NCBI GenBank assembly: GCA_020465985.1 | Contig: JAANYP010002035.1 | Span: 493,638-557,637 of the forward strand | Source: Centrapalus pauciflorus | Taxonomy: Eukaryota > Streptophyta > Magnoliopsida > Asterales > Asteraceae | Direction: 5' to 3' | DNA length: 64,000 nucleotides | Part shown: positions 46,801 to 56,954 of the stretch, piece by piece | How the letters are laid out: every line of letters starts with the position of its first letter | How positions within the stretch are numbered: the stretch's first letter is position 1 | Translations under genes and position numbers: made by a program | Notes under the pieces: model-generated | What the model was told of the DNA's origin: nothing | What the model saw: the letters and a program-made list of their open reading frames with translations, nothing else | The model's database searches: none

Positions 46801-48331
46801 TTCGTGCAAATGATTTAGAAACAAAAGACACACTTGCACCGGAATCAAATAATACTACAGCAGGTAATGAGTTCAGAAGAAAAGTACCGGCTACGACATC
46901 CGGCACATCCTGCGCCTCGGCAGCTGTGATCTGATAAACCCTGGCTTGAGGCTTGAGTGGATTCCCCTTTGATTGGGAGGAACCACCCACAAAATTAGGC
47001 TTTGCGACCGAGCCTTTACTTTCGGACGTCGCCAACCTCTTCTTCGGGCAATTCCGAGCGAGGTGGCCCACCTGGCCACATTCGTAGCACGCATCAGTTC
47101 GCTTAGGGCACGCAGGTCGTATGTGTCCCTCTTCTCCACAGCCATGGCACACAATAGGGGACAAACACTCCCCACGATGAAGTTTCCCGCAACGGTTACA
47201 CGTAGGCACCGAATTGGAAGACTGAGATTTGGACTGAAAGTTGTTGGAGCTAGCCGGCTTCTTTGAGTGCCTTGACGATTGGGAACGTGAACGGGAGTCC
47301 ACGTTCTTCGAAAATGATTGTTGGGGTTGCTTAAACGTCCCCGACGAAGACTCAACCTTCGCTTTCTTTGATCCTGCTAATTCCTGTTCCCTACGGAACA
47401 ATTCATACTCTCGGAGTCGCGCATACTCCACAGCTTTCTCGAAAGATTCAACTGCGCGAACCGTTACCATCTCGCGGATCTCACTCCGCAGTCCTTCCAC
47501 AAAATAATCGGTCTTTTGCTTTTCATCAGCAATTACCGTCCCTACAAACATTGCTTTCGAGTTAAACTCGATCAGATAATCGTCCACTGACAACTCTCCT
47601 TGCTGAAACGTGAGAAAGTCTCTTTTTATCTTCTGTACCGCAACAGCCGGACAGAAATGCTTGTCGAACCTGGTCTTGAACTCTACCCAGGACATTTTTG
47701 CCGCAACATCTAAACCCATTATCTCGACCTCTGAATCCCACCACGTTAAAGCAGGACCAACAAATTGCGCAGTCGCGTACTGCACCTTTTTATCGTCGCT
47801 GACGTCAGTGACTCGGAATAATTTTTCGATTGCCTTGATCCAGTCCAAGGCCTCCACAGTAGTTGCCCGTCCATTGAACGCTGGAGGACGACAACCAATG
47901 AAATTCTTGTACGACATTCCCCTTTTTGACTTAGAGGAGCCGTGCTTTCGTTCTTTATCTTTCTTGGGCCTTTCTGCCCTACTTCCACTTCCGGCGCCTT
48001 CAGTATTATCGTTACTTGCTTGTTCCCCTTCAGCATTATTTTTCTTTCCCTGAACGTTCTGGAAAGCAAGTAGTTGGGTCATTAGCTCATTCTGCTGGCG
48101 ATTTTGTTCCAGCATTTGCGCCATCATTTGCATCCTTTGGTCCTCTCTGGACCCTCCACCAGTACGGAAACTGGATTCATTTTCATAATCTGGAGACTGT
48201 TCCCTGCCTCCCCCATCATTTGAATGTTCTACCTCCTGGTGTAGAACGCGATTTGACTGGTTATCCGACATTGTCTGCAACCAACAGTTACAGGTCGGTT
48301 CAACACTTTTTTCACACCAAAGTGTGCACAT
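43814..48331 (-). CDS. Ty3/gypsy gag-pol polyprotein
   Basis: A single 1505-codon frame. Gag core lies at about 147-275 (FNGRATTVEALDWI, ALTWWDSE). Zinc knuckles follow at 378-428, two canonical (CHGCGEEGHIRPAC, CYECGQVGHLARNC) and one degenerate. Protease has FDSGAS (about 495). RT has YPLPRIDDL, FSKIDLRSGYHQ, MPFGLTNAP and the catalytic FIDDIL. RNase H has YSDAS. Integrase has the zinc H/C set (HPGSSKMYQDL...CLTC), then MDF, SDRDSSF and TDGQTERTNQ supplying D, D, E. GPY/F-type KLSPRYVGPF is near the end. The ATG at 48331 is the first in frame; Met21 (48271, MSDNQSNR) is an alternative nearer to a usual gag start. The frame ends early at 43814, leaving the chromodomain in another frame. Confidence 0.95.
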   Translation of the reverse strand: MCTLWCEKSVEPTCNCWLQTMSDNQSNRVLHQEVEHSNDGGGREQSPDYENESSFRTGGGSREDQRMQMMAQMLEQNRQQNELMTQLLAFQNVQGKKNNAEGEQASNDNTEGAGSGSRAERPKKDKERKHGSSKSKRGMSYKNFIGCRPPAFNGRATTVEALDWIKAIEKLFRVTDVSDDKKVQYATAQFVGPALTWWDSEVEIMGLDVAAKMSWVEFKTRFDKHFCPAVAVQKIKRDFLTFQQGELSVDDYLIEFNSKAMFVGTVIADEKQKTDYFVEGLRSEIREMVTVRAVESFEKAVEYARLREYELFRREQELAGSKKAKVESSSGTFKQPQQSFSKNVDSRSRSQSSRHSKKPASSNNFQSKSQSSNSVPTCNRCGKLHRGECLSPIVCHGCGEEGHIRPACPKRTDACYECGQVGHLARNCPKKRLATSESKGSVAKPNFVGGSSQSKGNPLKPQARVYQITAAEAQDVPDVVAGTFLLNSLPAVVLFDSGASVSFVSKSFARKLDVVPSLMPFPLSVDVASGKAVCATQIYNDCVLTLDGHNFDIDLVPIDTKEFDVIVGMDWLANNLTTIACAKRIVRLFTPEGEEIFVYGDRRKREAAVISVAKARKSLGKGCQCFLACVLNTKKEGKNLKDVPVVNEYPDVFPDDLPGLPPDRSVEFRIELVPGAAPIARAPYRLAPSEMKEMMAQLEELLEKGFIQPSTSPWGAPVLFVRKKDGTLRMCIDYRELNKVTIKNKYPLPRIDDLFDQLQGAAYFSKIDLRSGYHQLKVREEDVPKTAFRTRYGHYEFLVMPFGLTNAPAAFMDLMNRVCRPMLDKSVIVFIDDILVYSKTEEDHAVHLRQLLELLRGEQLYAKFSKCEFWLRQVQFLGHVISCEGVSVDPSKIEAIKSWEAPRNVAEIRSFLGLAGYYRRFIQDFSKIAVPLTSLTRKNAKFVWEKPQIEAFQILKSRLTDAPVLALPEGNEDFAVYSDASINGLGCVLMQRGKVIAYASRQLKDYEKSRPTHDLELDAVTFALKIWRHYLYGTKCQLFTDHKSLRHIFDQKELNMRQRRAVELIKDYDCEILYHPGKANVVADALSRKRYPEATCYALTHVVVSSSILDDIRKWQIEGLKEENIKSERMVGQSVLLTEGSNGLKMFRGRIWVPKIGDVRKTILEDGHNSKFSIHPGSSKMYQDLKSEYWWPGMKRDVGNHVERCLTCLRVKAEHQKPSGNLQPLEISEWKWDHITMDFVVKLPKTQRQHDAIWVIVDRLTKSAHFLPIRENFPLERLARMYIDEIIVRHGIPKSIVSDRDSSFTSRFWQSMQDQLGTRVNLSTAFRPQTDGQTERTNQTMEDMLRACAIELGGNWDTHLPLMEFAYNNSYHSSIKMAPYESLYGRKCRTPTCWREAGEKPLAGPELLQETHDKIQIIRERIKAAQDRQKAYSDKRHKDIEFAVGDSVMLKVSPWKGIMRFGKRGKLSPRYVGPFPVTERVGAQAYKLDLPAELAEFITPFTLAI

Positions 48332-48539
48332 GAAATTTATTTGTATGCATATGTATATATATATATATAATTATGCTTACGTCAAGTCATAATCTTAAAA
48401 GTCTACCCAATATTGTCCCATCCTAGGCCAAAGGTCAATTGTAATTGTTATAATATTGCCGCCTAGGTGGGTCAATAACAGCATCTGAAACCGTGCTCAC
48501 AGTAGAGTATCGTCGACTATACTCTGTCTATGAGCTCCA

Positions 48540-48551
48540 GCTCTGATACCA
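48540..48551 (-). other. Primer binding site, tRNA-iMet
   Basis: TGGTATCAGAGC on the minus strand, three bases after the 5' LTR, complementary to the 3' end of initiator methionine tRNA as in most plant Ty3 elements. Confidence 0.93.
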
Positions 48552-48554
48552 AAT

Positions 48555-50776
48555 TGAAACACCCATACAACTAATACGAGTATTTCGATACCATTATACG
48601 TTAATTTATACAGAGTACTTGCGGAAATACGATCAAATTAAAACTTTTGCAATTAATAATTATCAACGTGATTCCAAACACTTTGCATGAGACACAACAG
48701 AGTGTCGGAAATCACGAAGCAACGTAACTGGGGTTACAAGATTAAGTTATCAATTTAGTTACAAACGAATTAATAAACAGCAACTAATTCGTGTAAGTCC
48801 AAAAATGGAAGTCTGCTACTCCCGCCCCAATCATCTACAAAATATTGAGCTCCTACCCGTGCTCCAAACGATATCTAACAACTCGGGCCAGCCGGGCCTT
48901 TGCCCTTAACAGATCCTGAAAGGAAATAACAACTATCGGGTAAACAACAAAGTTGTTTAGTGAGATTCTAGATTAAAGTACCATGCGATATATGAATGAT
49001 GTCATGCAATGCCATGAATTCGACTAACAATTTTGGAGGCCAACTAATGACTATAAGCTACCACATTGCGGTTACCATACACAAGCTTACCGTACAATGG
49101 GTTTACAATCTACTGCTCGATTACCACACCACAGGCTTATCGATATGCAGTTTACAATGATGCCATACGATTACCACCACAGGCTTATCGTTTTACAGGC
49201 AATAATGGTTACCACACTCAGGCTTACCATTATGATTCCGCTGGGTTACCACACTCAGGCTTACCGTCTCGGCGGAGAGGTCAAACGAACGATCAACAAC
49301 TTATCAACCGAGTGATAAACAATAATTATGATGTATGTGATGGCAAAGCATGAAAATGACAATAATGATACGAAAGCAGTAACATACAATTCATGATATG
49401 CATGCAAATACGTTAATACTAGAACTCACAGTGATACAAAATACGCTCTCGGCCTCAAAACCGAGTTACAATCGTCAAGGTAAGAGTGATAGTCTTCACG
49501 TGACTTAACTCGTCAAAACCCCTACAAGTAGGTTCATAATATAATTATTATAAGTCTCACCGCTTACAATTTCTCAACTTTGATCCGGACATAATAGTCG
49601 TAAAACCTAATTAATTTTCGGTATCGACCAACATAATTATTTTGACCTAATTATCCTTCACAATTGGGAATATAAGCTATTTTGGTGCATGATCCCGAGG
49701 ACTAATTAAAATTACAATTTCTGGCCGGAACTGGGCTCACGTTCCCATCCGAATTCGGATCAGCACCATCCGGACTTCGTATCATCCGAGTTCGGTTCAG
49801 GGACCATCCGAATTCGGACCAACTCGTCAGAGGTACGGCCCGAACTCGGTCCTAGGCACATCCGAATTTCGGACCAACACATCCGAATTTCAAGCCATCC
49901 GGATTCGGATCAGGGACCATCCGAATTTCGGATCCCTTCCAACCGAAGCACAGTCCGTACTCCGAATTTCGGACCACCCCCATCCGAATTCGGGTGCAGG
50001 TCTGCACTTTTGCCCTTCGAATTTAATGCTCAAAACTACCAAAACTTTTCATATTTATTACAAACGGTTTGGGGTCCTTCCCAAACATATATATATCCTT
50101 AATAACACATTTTAAGCTGTCAAAAACACCATTTTATCCCTTTTGAATCATCAAGAGTTCATAAACTCTATCTTCGGGTTTTTGAGCTAAAACCCATCAA
50201 AATCCATAAAACTTGAAAAATATGTTTTAAATGATGATTCTAACTATATTTCATTATCATACCTCAAGATCTAACGATTTCTCCATAACATTCATAAAAA
50301 CCCATTTGGGTTTCTCATCTTCTTCAAATGAAGATGGAGAGGAGAAGAAAACAAGTGACAAGGTTTATAATTGAGAGTGGTACCTCTTGGATCTTTCGAA
50401 ACCAACAAGAATCTCCCAATAAAAGCTTGATTTTGGCTTCTTCTTCTTTTTCTTCTATCCTCTTTTCTCTCTATTTTGGAGCTTTTGAAGAAAGATGAAC
50501 ACACACACACAATGTGTGTGTCTGCGTAGGTATAAAGCCAAAAAGAAGAAGACTTCTTCTTCTTTTTCTTTGCAACCCACAACTTTCACATATTTACCAT
50601 TTATACCTTGGAATTAATTGCATTTCTTTTAAAGTCCATTCTATAAATCCAAGACATATATTCATAATCATCCATACCCAACTTTTATTTATGTGTTTGA
50701 AATAAATTAATATCTCGAATCGTATTTCGTTACAATAAATATTATTAATCAATTATATAAAATTCGGGTCGTTACA
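48555..50776 (-). repeat. 5' LTR of the chromovirus
   Basis: 2222 bp, differing from the 3' LTR by at least six substitutions and by one CA unit in the microsatellite near 50500. It contains the promoter for the element. Confidence 0.95.
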
Positions 50777-50781
50777 CTTTT

Positions 50782-52171
50782 ATTTACATTATTAGTATGA
50801 TAACTTCTTATTACCTTTAACTTATTTCGATCTAGGTGTCCCAACTGTGTTGAGTTGAAGCTTCCCCATGAAGAGATGCATTCTTGTTTGTTACTGTTCT
50901 GCCTGTTTTATTACTTGTACTAGTCATTCGCCTCTAAATAATTTAGAATTCACATAACATATCTTATTACATTATCTTGCTGGAAATATGTTTGGGTCAA
51001 GAATTAGCATAATAACTTCTTATGATTCGCCTCTAAAGGCGATCGATCCAACCATCATCATACTTAGGGCACCGAATCATCAGATCCAAGTTAATAGTCG
51101 TTGCACAGGTTCAATACATAGTTAATTTGTTTGTTTTCAAATAAATCTGATTGAATGGAATGATTTTATGTGTGTTGTGCGATTGCTAATAAATCCAAAT
51201 TGAACTTTGCAAAATGCAGGGGATCAAGGGGTAAGATAGCTACACGAGATATAGGGTAAGATACTATGCATGCTGGTTAAGGTCCATTTGGATCAAGACT
51301 ATCTCGAGGATGTTTCTAACACATGATCTGTAATAATACTTCCAAAGTGGTTGATTGATTTTACGTTCACTCCGGACTTGCATTTATTGTTTATGTCATA
51401 ATGGCAGATTTTGTTTTCATCCAAATCGAAAATAATCTGATATATAAATGTTTTTATACAGTTAGTATATTTGAAATGACATGCCTTAAAAATGTAAAAT
51501 ATAAGGGAAAGATATATGACTCACTTAATAGTTAATTTGGTTCACTGTGCAGGAAGGGTGATGCAACCCATGATGAAGAGACTTAGAAGTATGCTAGCAT
51601 TCTATCCAATCATTAATTATAATATGTACGAGTGAAATTTACATAAAAGGTAATATGATTCCGATTACATTCTAATTCTACTTTGAATATGTTATATGTT
51701 TCTATTTCTTTTATTAGTAATATGAAATAGTAGATGATTAATTAGGCTTTCTATCCGATCAATAATTGGTGTTGTTTCTAGTAGATGATTTAATTAGGCT
51801 TTCTATCCATTCAATAATTGGTGTTGTGTCTTGTATGTTTGATTTATTCTAAATCAATGACACCTGCTAGATTTCTATCAATTTATCATCCGGTCTGATT
51901 GGTTCCTCTTTTATTGGTTCCTCTTTTATTTTCCCAGCTGAGGTTCATTAATGTTTTGTTAGTAAGATTTGAAATAACAGGGACCATGATACTGCTTCTA
52001 ATGAAATAAATTCATATTAGTTGGGTCAACTACTTAAATTTGGTTGATTTAAGCATATTTGCTAGACACACAAATACACTTGTAAGTGTACTTTACTATC
52101 AACCATGAATGCATATATACATGTATACTACCTACCTTAGCTACTATTAACCATGAATGCATATATACATG

Positions 52172-52190
<19 letters not shown>
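50782..52190 (+). other. CACTA interior, exon-like but unassigned
   Basis: T-rich stretches alternate with short GC-richer pieces ending in GTAAG or preceded by CAG (AATGCAG|GGGATCAAGGGGTAAG near 51220; GTGCAG|GAAGGGTGATGCAACCC near 51550). This looks like introns and small exons, but no protein is recognised. A short tandem duplication (AGATGATTTAATTAGGCTTT, near 51730 and 51785) lies inside. Confidence 0.35.

Positions 52191-52233
<43 letters not shown>
52190..52233. repeat. (TA)n microsatellite
   Basis: About 21 units directly before a repeat element. Confidence 0.95.
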
Positions 52234-52235
<2 letters not shown>

Positions 52236-52440
52236 TTGAGGTTCAATTGAGAACTTTTATGCACCGGGGCACCTCGAGGCACTTTTATGCATCGGATAAT
52301 CCACCAAGGGTGCACAAAGGGCATTTAGGGAAAACTAAAGACATGATAATTAATTTATTTTTAAAAATCATTAAATGATAATTAGGAGTTACATTTTGAA
52401 TTAAAATTTCATATTAACTACATTCCTCATTTTCCTCCTC

Positions 52441-52481
<41 letters not shown>

Positions 52482-53210
52482 ATCGTGTTTTTCATGATTT
52501 TCTTAGTGATGATGATTTGAAGACGAAGAATAACGATGAACAACGATGATGATGAACATGAACAAGAGAGGTAACCAATGATAATTATGAAGAACATGAT
52601 GCATAGATGGATGATGAACGATGAATAATGATAATGCATAGATAGATGATGAACAATGACAATGCATAGATGGATGATGAACGATGAACAACGAAAAATG
52701 ATGATGCATAAATGGACGATGAACAATGACGATGCATAGATGAATGATGAACAAGTTGAACACGATGCATAGCTCAATGAAGAATATGAACGACAAACAC
52801 GATGCATAAAAGAATGATGAACAAGTTGAACACGATGCATAAATGAATTTTTGTATTTTTTTTTTGTTAAATGCGTCTTTTTTTAACATGATGCATAGAT
52901 AAACAAGATTAACGATGAAATGCATCGATATCCATCATCTTTTTTTTGAATTTTTGTAATTTTTGTTAAATTTAGAAATGTATCAATTGAATTTATTTGA
53001 CATTTATTATTTGATTATTTGTTGAAATATTAAATTTAATGAGGTATGCACATTCCCCAAAATGCCCTTACTTGTTTGTTCCTATAATGCACAAGTTGCA
53101 TAAAATTGTCCAACTATTTACCCTTTTGCCATTAATCTAATCCATACAATTTTTTGATCTAATGGTTGATATGGGTTCTTTTGTACCTCGATGCATAAAA
53201 GTTCTCAATT
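52234..53210. mobile_element. TA-flanked element with GAGAACTTTTATGCA ends
   Basis: Left end GAGGTTCAATTGAGAACTTT then TATGCACCGGGG; right end TACCTCGATGCATAAAAGTT then CTCAATTATATATA, an inverted repeat of about 25-30 bases. TA tracts lie outside both ends. It is about 980 bp, with a (TC)n run (52443-52480) and the ATGCATAGATG minisatellite inside. The three frames of repeating HRVQLVHHS-type residues are products of the minisatellite. No transposase. Confidence 0.6.
52595..52850. repeat. ATGCATAGATGGATGATGAAC minisatellite
   Basis: Around nine degenerate units of 25-40 bases, each carrying GATGCATA and GATGAACAA-type words; the units differ by small deletions. Confidence 0.8.
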
Positions 53211-54550
53211 ATATATATCCTTTTTCTATTCCTCTATGACTGGTCAAGTTATATAATTCATAGCAGCTGTCATAATGCTTGATAATTCTGCTGCCATTTT
53301 TCTTTCTATTTTGCTGCTGTAATACACACATATATGTAACATTGTTACGACTTAGCCATCCCTCATTTGTTTCTATTTTATCTGTTATGAGTGTTGGTGA
53401 TATCAGATTTTGCAAGCGTTGCTAATTAGGGAAGAATCTTAGTATAAAGTTCTAAATCTTTAGAACGACATAAGCTAATTATGCTTTTCATCCGCAGGTT
53501 TTTAGCTTCTTGAATGAGAGTTCATTATCAGGATGAAGCATACTTCTCGCAGGAACAGGTAATCCATACCATCAGTTTTGTAACAATTCATATGAAAATG
53601 TGTTCCTGTTATTTATTCCCCCATGTTTGAACTTTAAATTTACATAAACCAACAATAAATTTTTTTCTTATAAACATACTTTGAGAGATGTATATGTTTC
53701 ACGTTAACAATTGTTTGGAATATAAACTTTTGTTACGAATGATGATTGTAATTGGGTTGTAATATTGGTCTTTTATTATAATTTTACCGATTTATTTTAG
53801 TGAAACTATCAATTTGGTTTTAGCAATATTTTGTTTGATATCTATGATAGTTTCAGGAAGTAGATTTAAAGCTGAAAATTAGTTTTAACATAATTTATGC
53901 AATTTATTTAGTGGTACATTCATATACGACATCATGTTGTTGTCATTTTTGCGATGTCGCATGAAACAGGGGATGAACTCGAGTTATAGAAGTGTCGACA
54001 GACCATCGAGACTCCGACGACTAATGAGACCCACACACGAGCTGACTCCTCCATTTTCGATCAGGTTTCTCCCTCAAAATCCTACTCGATTTACTTTTAT
54101 CTCTTAAATCTCACTCTGATTTGAGGACTAGTTTGCATCATTGTTGTTGTTTAACGTATATCAATTCTTGTTTGTCATGAAAAAAGTTGAAAAAATAGCT
54201 TGAGTATTAGATAGTGTTGTTTATTTTCTAGACAATCATTTTCGTTCTTAATCTTTCTTAATAGACAACCATGAAGTTATTACCGTTTGAACAATGAATC
54301 TCGGGTGGATTCAATAATTTACTTTACAACCTTAATCAGTTTGTCATTATTTGCATCAAGAATATAATCATGCTACCCTTAGTCTGTTACAAATATATGT
54401 ACTTATTTGTTGTTTAATTATGTCATCTTACTCTAATTTATCATATGACGGTTCATTTACAGTTGCTATGCAACATTTCATTTAAAATTATTGACAGCTT
54501 CTTGAATTAGTAACAGTGCTACAATAATTTAAGTAAAAAAAAAAAAAAGG
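53211..54550 (+). other. CACTA interior, exon-like segments
   Basis: Includes CGCAG|GTTTTTAGCTTCTTGAATGAG to CAGGAACAG|GTAATC (about 53498-53560) and AAACAG|GGGATGAACTCGAGTTA to TCGATCAG|GTTTCT (about 53970-54064), both framed by good splice sites. The second reads through as NSSYRSVDRPSRLRRLMRPT, with no domain recognised. Possibly a captured host gene fragment. Confidence 0.4.
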
Positions 54551-54789
54551 ACTTCTACCCCGGTTTTTTGTTAATAAACCTGGGTTGAAATACATAGAAA
54601 TAGAGGGTTAAAAACTTTCAGACCCGGTTGCTTTACTAAGAAACCGGGGTTAAAGAGTTATCTACCCCGGTTAAAAAACCGGGGTCTATGTCATATATCA
54701 ACTGCCTCCCCCCCTTTCTACCCCGGTTAAAGAACCGGAGTCTATTACTGAAATAACCGGGGTAGAATGGTATTTTTGTAGTAGTGAAT

Positions 54790-55612
54790 TAAAGAAACTT
54801 TAATTGCACATGTATTTCACATACCAAATGATATGCACAATCGTTGTCAAACCTTTTAAGAATTTGAAGGCTCATATCTATGGTAAACTTAAGAATAATT
54901 TCTAATACTTGTTCAAAAAGTATACAATAAGAAACTTTATACGATATAAATAGAGAAAAAGGAAGTTTTATTAAAAAATTTATTATGATATAACTTTTGT
55001 TTCTTCATCAGCAAATAAAAACTATAAAACGCAATTAATATAATCAGACATATAATATTATACATCAGTGTTATTAAGTTTATTTTGGTTTTTCAATTTG
55101 TTTGTTCATCACTAACTCCGACATAGACTGCCTATACTATGTTCTTTGTAAGTTTTGGAATCAACGTTACATAGGCATGACAACGGGACAGGGATGACTG
55201 ATGATCTCATTTTTCATCCCTACTTCCATTCCCATCGATAATCAATTCTAGTTCCCATTTTCGGTCCCATCATATATCTAGGATCTCTATCATGAAATTA
55301 GGTTTTTGAGATTTTAAGTTTTTAATAAGCTTACATTACAAATTATAGTTTAAAAAATATATGTACATAAATTTAAAAACAAATTATATAAACATTTTAA
55401 TTAAGATAACTAATAGTTTATAATATAACTAGAATATAATAAATTATGTAATAAGTTAATAAACATATAAAAATTAAATTAATTATGATAAATTAATGAT
55501 ATAGTTATATATACACAGATAATTAATAATATATAAATTATACTAAATAATCACATGTAATTAAATAAAAATAATAAATTATATTTTATGTGATATATAT
55601 GTTTGTGTGTGT
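54790..55612. other. AT-rich intergenic DNA
   Basis: No gene. Ends in TATATATGTTTGTGTGTGTTT, a short TA/GT tract before a foldback element. Confidence 0.5.
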
Positions 55613-55984
55613 TTGTTCAAGTGAGTACCTCCTACTATGCAACGCACCAGAAGGTACTACTCGTAAAAATATTTTTTTTTGAAATTTTTTTTTCATAAAC
55701 ATGTTTTAATTAACATTACAAACATGATATATATAAATTTCAAGCACATTCACACGTTTAAGTGTCTGAAATCATGCATCATATTAATGTATGTTCACAT
55801 ATATGTAAATTTATGTATGTGTATATTCACGTCATGTTTAAAGAGTTAGTAGATGTGGATGTATGTGAAATTTACATATCATCTCCATAACGCTAATTTA
55901 AAAATGTTTATGAAAAAAAAATTAAATTTTTTTAAAGGTGGTACATTGGGGTACGCTACATAATGAGCGATACTCTCTTAAACC
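55613..55984. repeat. Foldback MITE, GGTTCGAGAGAGT family (copy E, complete)
   Basis: Left end GTTCAAGTGAGTACCTCCTA then GCAACGCACCAGAAGGTACT; right end AGGTGGTACATTGGGGTACG then GAGCGATACTCTCTTAAACC. The arms pair for about 150 bases via TTTTTCATAAACATGTTTTA and TGTATGTGAAATTTACATA. The most complete copy of the family; no genes. Confidence 0.75.
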
Positions 55985-55993
55985 ATATTCTAT

Positions 55994-56083
55994 ATACTCC
56001 AACAAGACCTCAAGATCACTCTCCCAGTTACCATCAAAATTACTCCAACAAGACCTCAACATATCCTCATGAGTCTGAATGAT
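55994..56083 (-). pseudogene. Relic of Ty3 integrase
   Basis: About 30 codons (IIQTHEDMLRSCWSNFDGNW then ESDLEVLLEY) resemble the integrase segment just after the catalytic glutamate; compare TNQTMEDMLRACAIELGGNW in the intact element. Flanking sequence is unrelated, and an internal GACCTCAACAAGACCT-type tandem repeat suggests slippage. A short decayed fragment. Confidence 0.5.
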
Positions 56084-56099
56084 ATTCTCTAACTGAAGA

Positions 56100-56639
56100 T
56101 TTGTAGACCTCAACAAGACCTATATGTTATGCTCAACTAAACATGAATGACGAACTCCTTATGTAGCCTTTGTAGGAAACTTTTTTTTTTCATATTATAA
56201 GCACAATTAGATTTATTTATTTATTTTTTTGTTAAATGAGTTCATTTGAAAAATCATACATATAGGATGCAAAGAGAAAATGTTGAAAGTAAAAAAAACA
56301 ATTAATTTATTTTTTCATAAAATTTATCTTCTTGATATCAAAATTTAAGATGTATACAATAAATTTAATATAAAAACCATACAAAATACATCAACTTTCG
56401 ATAAACGATCTTTTTTATATGAATAATAATAATTTTTTTAATTTTAAAATTAATGATTGGATTTGGAGAAACGAGCAAGTTGCTTTAGTCGCCGGCAAGC
56501 AGGCCATAAGATTTCGTTTCAAAGTTGTTGGGCTTACATGGCCATCTCTTGTCCACTAATATCTTATAACCCATGTGATATCCACATCCTTCAAATTATC
56601 CACATATTTATTTAATATATAAAGTTTATTATGAATTAA
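56100..56639. other. AT-rich intergenic DNA
   Basis: No gene recognised. A GC-richer piece (56465-56530) has no open frame of interest. Confidence 0.4.
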
Positions 56640-56905
56640 ACCAACACATTTTCATATTTTTTGTATTTTTGTCTTTTCATGTTATTTTTTCTTCATAAAA
56701 GTCTTGAAGTTAATTTTTTATTTTCGGTTTAGTGAAATATAATTAATATATCGGGGTTTTAAAAACTGAAAAATCAGGTTCTAATGTCCAAATTTTAATA
56801 AAGCAGAAAGAAAAAATTAGCTTGAGTACTTTTATGGAAAAAATAACATATATGGACGAAAACGCGAAAAACGTGAAAACATGTTGATTTTTTTCATAAT
56901 TAAAC
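56640..56905. repeat. Foldback repeat, CCAACACATTTTC family
   Basis: Left part CCAACACATTTTCATATTTT then TTTTCATGTTATTTTTTCTT; right part the inverted GAAAACATGTTGATTTTTTT. The same words are at 62975-63400. No genes. Confidence 0.55.
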
Positions 56906-56914
56906 CCTAATATA

Positions 56915-56918
<4 letters not shown>

Positions 56919-56952
<34 letters not shown>
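56919..56952. repeat. (TA)n microsatellite
   Basis: About 17 units, 14 bases after the preceding foldback. Confidence 0.9.

Positions 56953-56954
<2 letters not shown>

Larger units (their letters stand above)
41319..50776 (-). mobile_element. Ty3/gypsy chromovirus retrotransposon, Tekay-like, full length
   Basis: The 9458-bp element is bounded by near-identical LTRs of 2224 and 2222 bp beginning TGTAACGACC and ending GGGTGTTTCA on the minus strand. The 5-mer CTTTT is duplicated at 41314-41318 and 50777-50781. It has a tRNA-iMet primer site (48540-48551), a gag-pol frame (48331-43814), a C-terminal chromodomain-like segment in a shifted frame, and a polypurine tract (43543-43556). Domain order (protease, RT, RNase H, integrase, chromodomain) and the long LTRs fit the Tekay/Del chromovirus lineage. 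At least six substitutions and one 2-bp CA indel separate the LTRs, so insertion is recent. Confidence 0.95.
39717..54786. mobile_element. 15.07-kb CACTA (En/Spm) transposon, interrupted by a retrotransposon
   Basis: Left end CACTACTACAAAATAACC and right end TATTTTTGTAGTAGTG are inverted repeats. The flanks are AAT on both sides (39714-39716, 54787-54789), the 3-bp CACTA duplication. Subterminal ACCCCGG/CCGGGGT repeats crowd both ends (39740-39905, 54555-54775), the binding-site layout of the family. Subtracting the nested Ty3 element leaves 5.6 kb. No TNPD/transposase domain is visible, so it is non-autonomous. It carries exon-like stretches (40000-40330, 51200-51590, 53500-54070). I found no alternative reading for the ends. 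Confidence 0.9.

Noticed and set aside
44255..48333. Several plus-strand frames (for example 44255-44797, 46563-46934, 47610-48053)
   Set aside because: They are antisense shadows of the gag-pol coding sequence.
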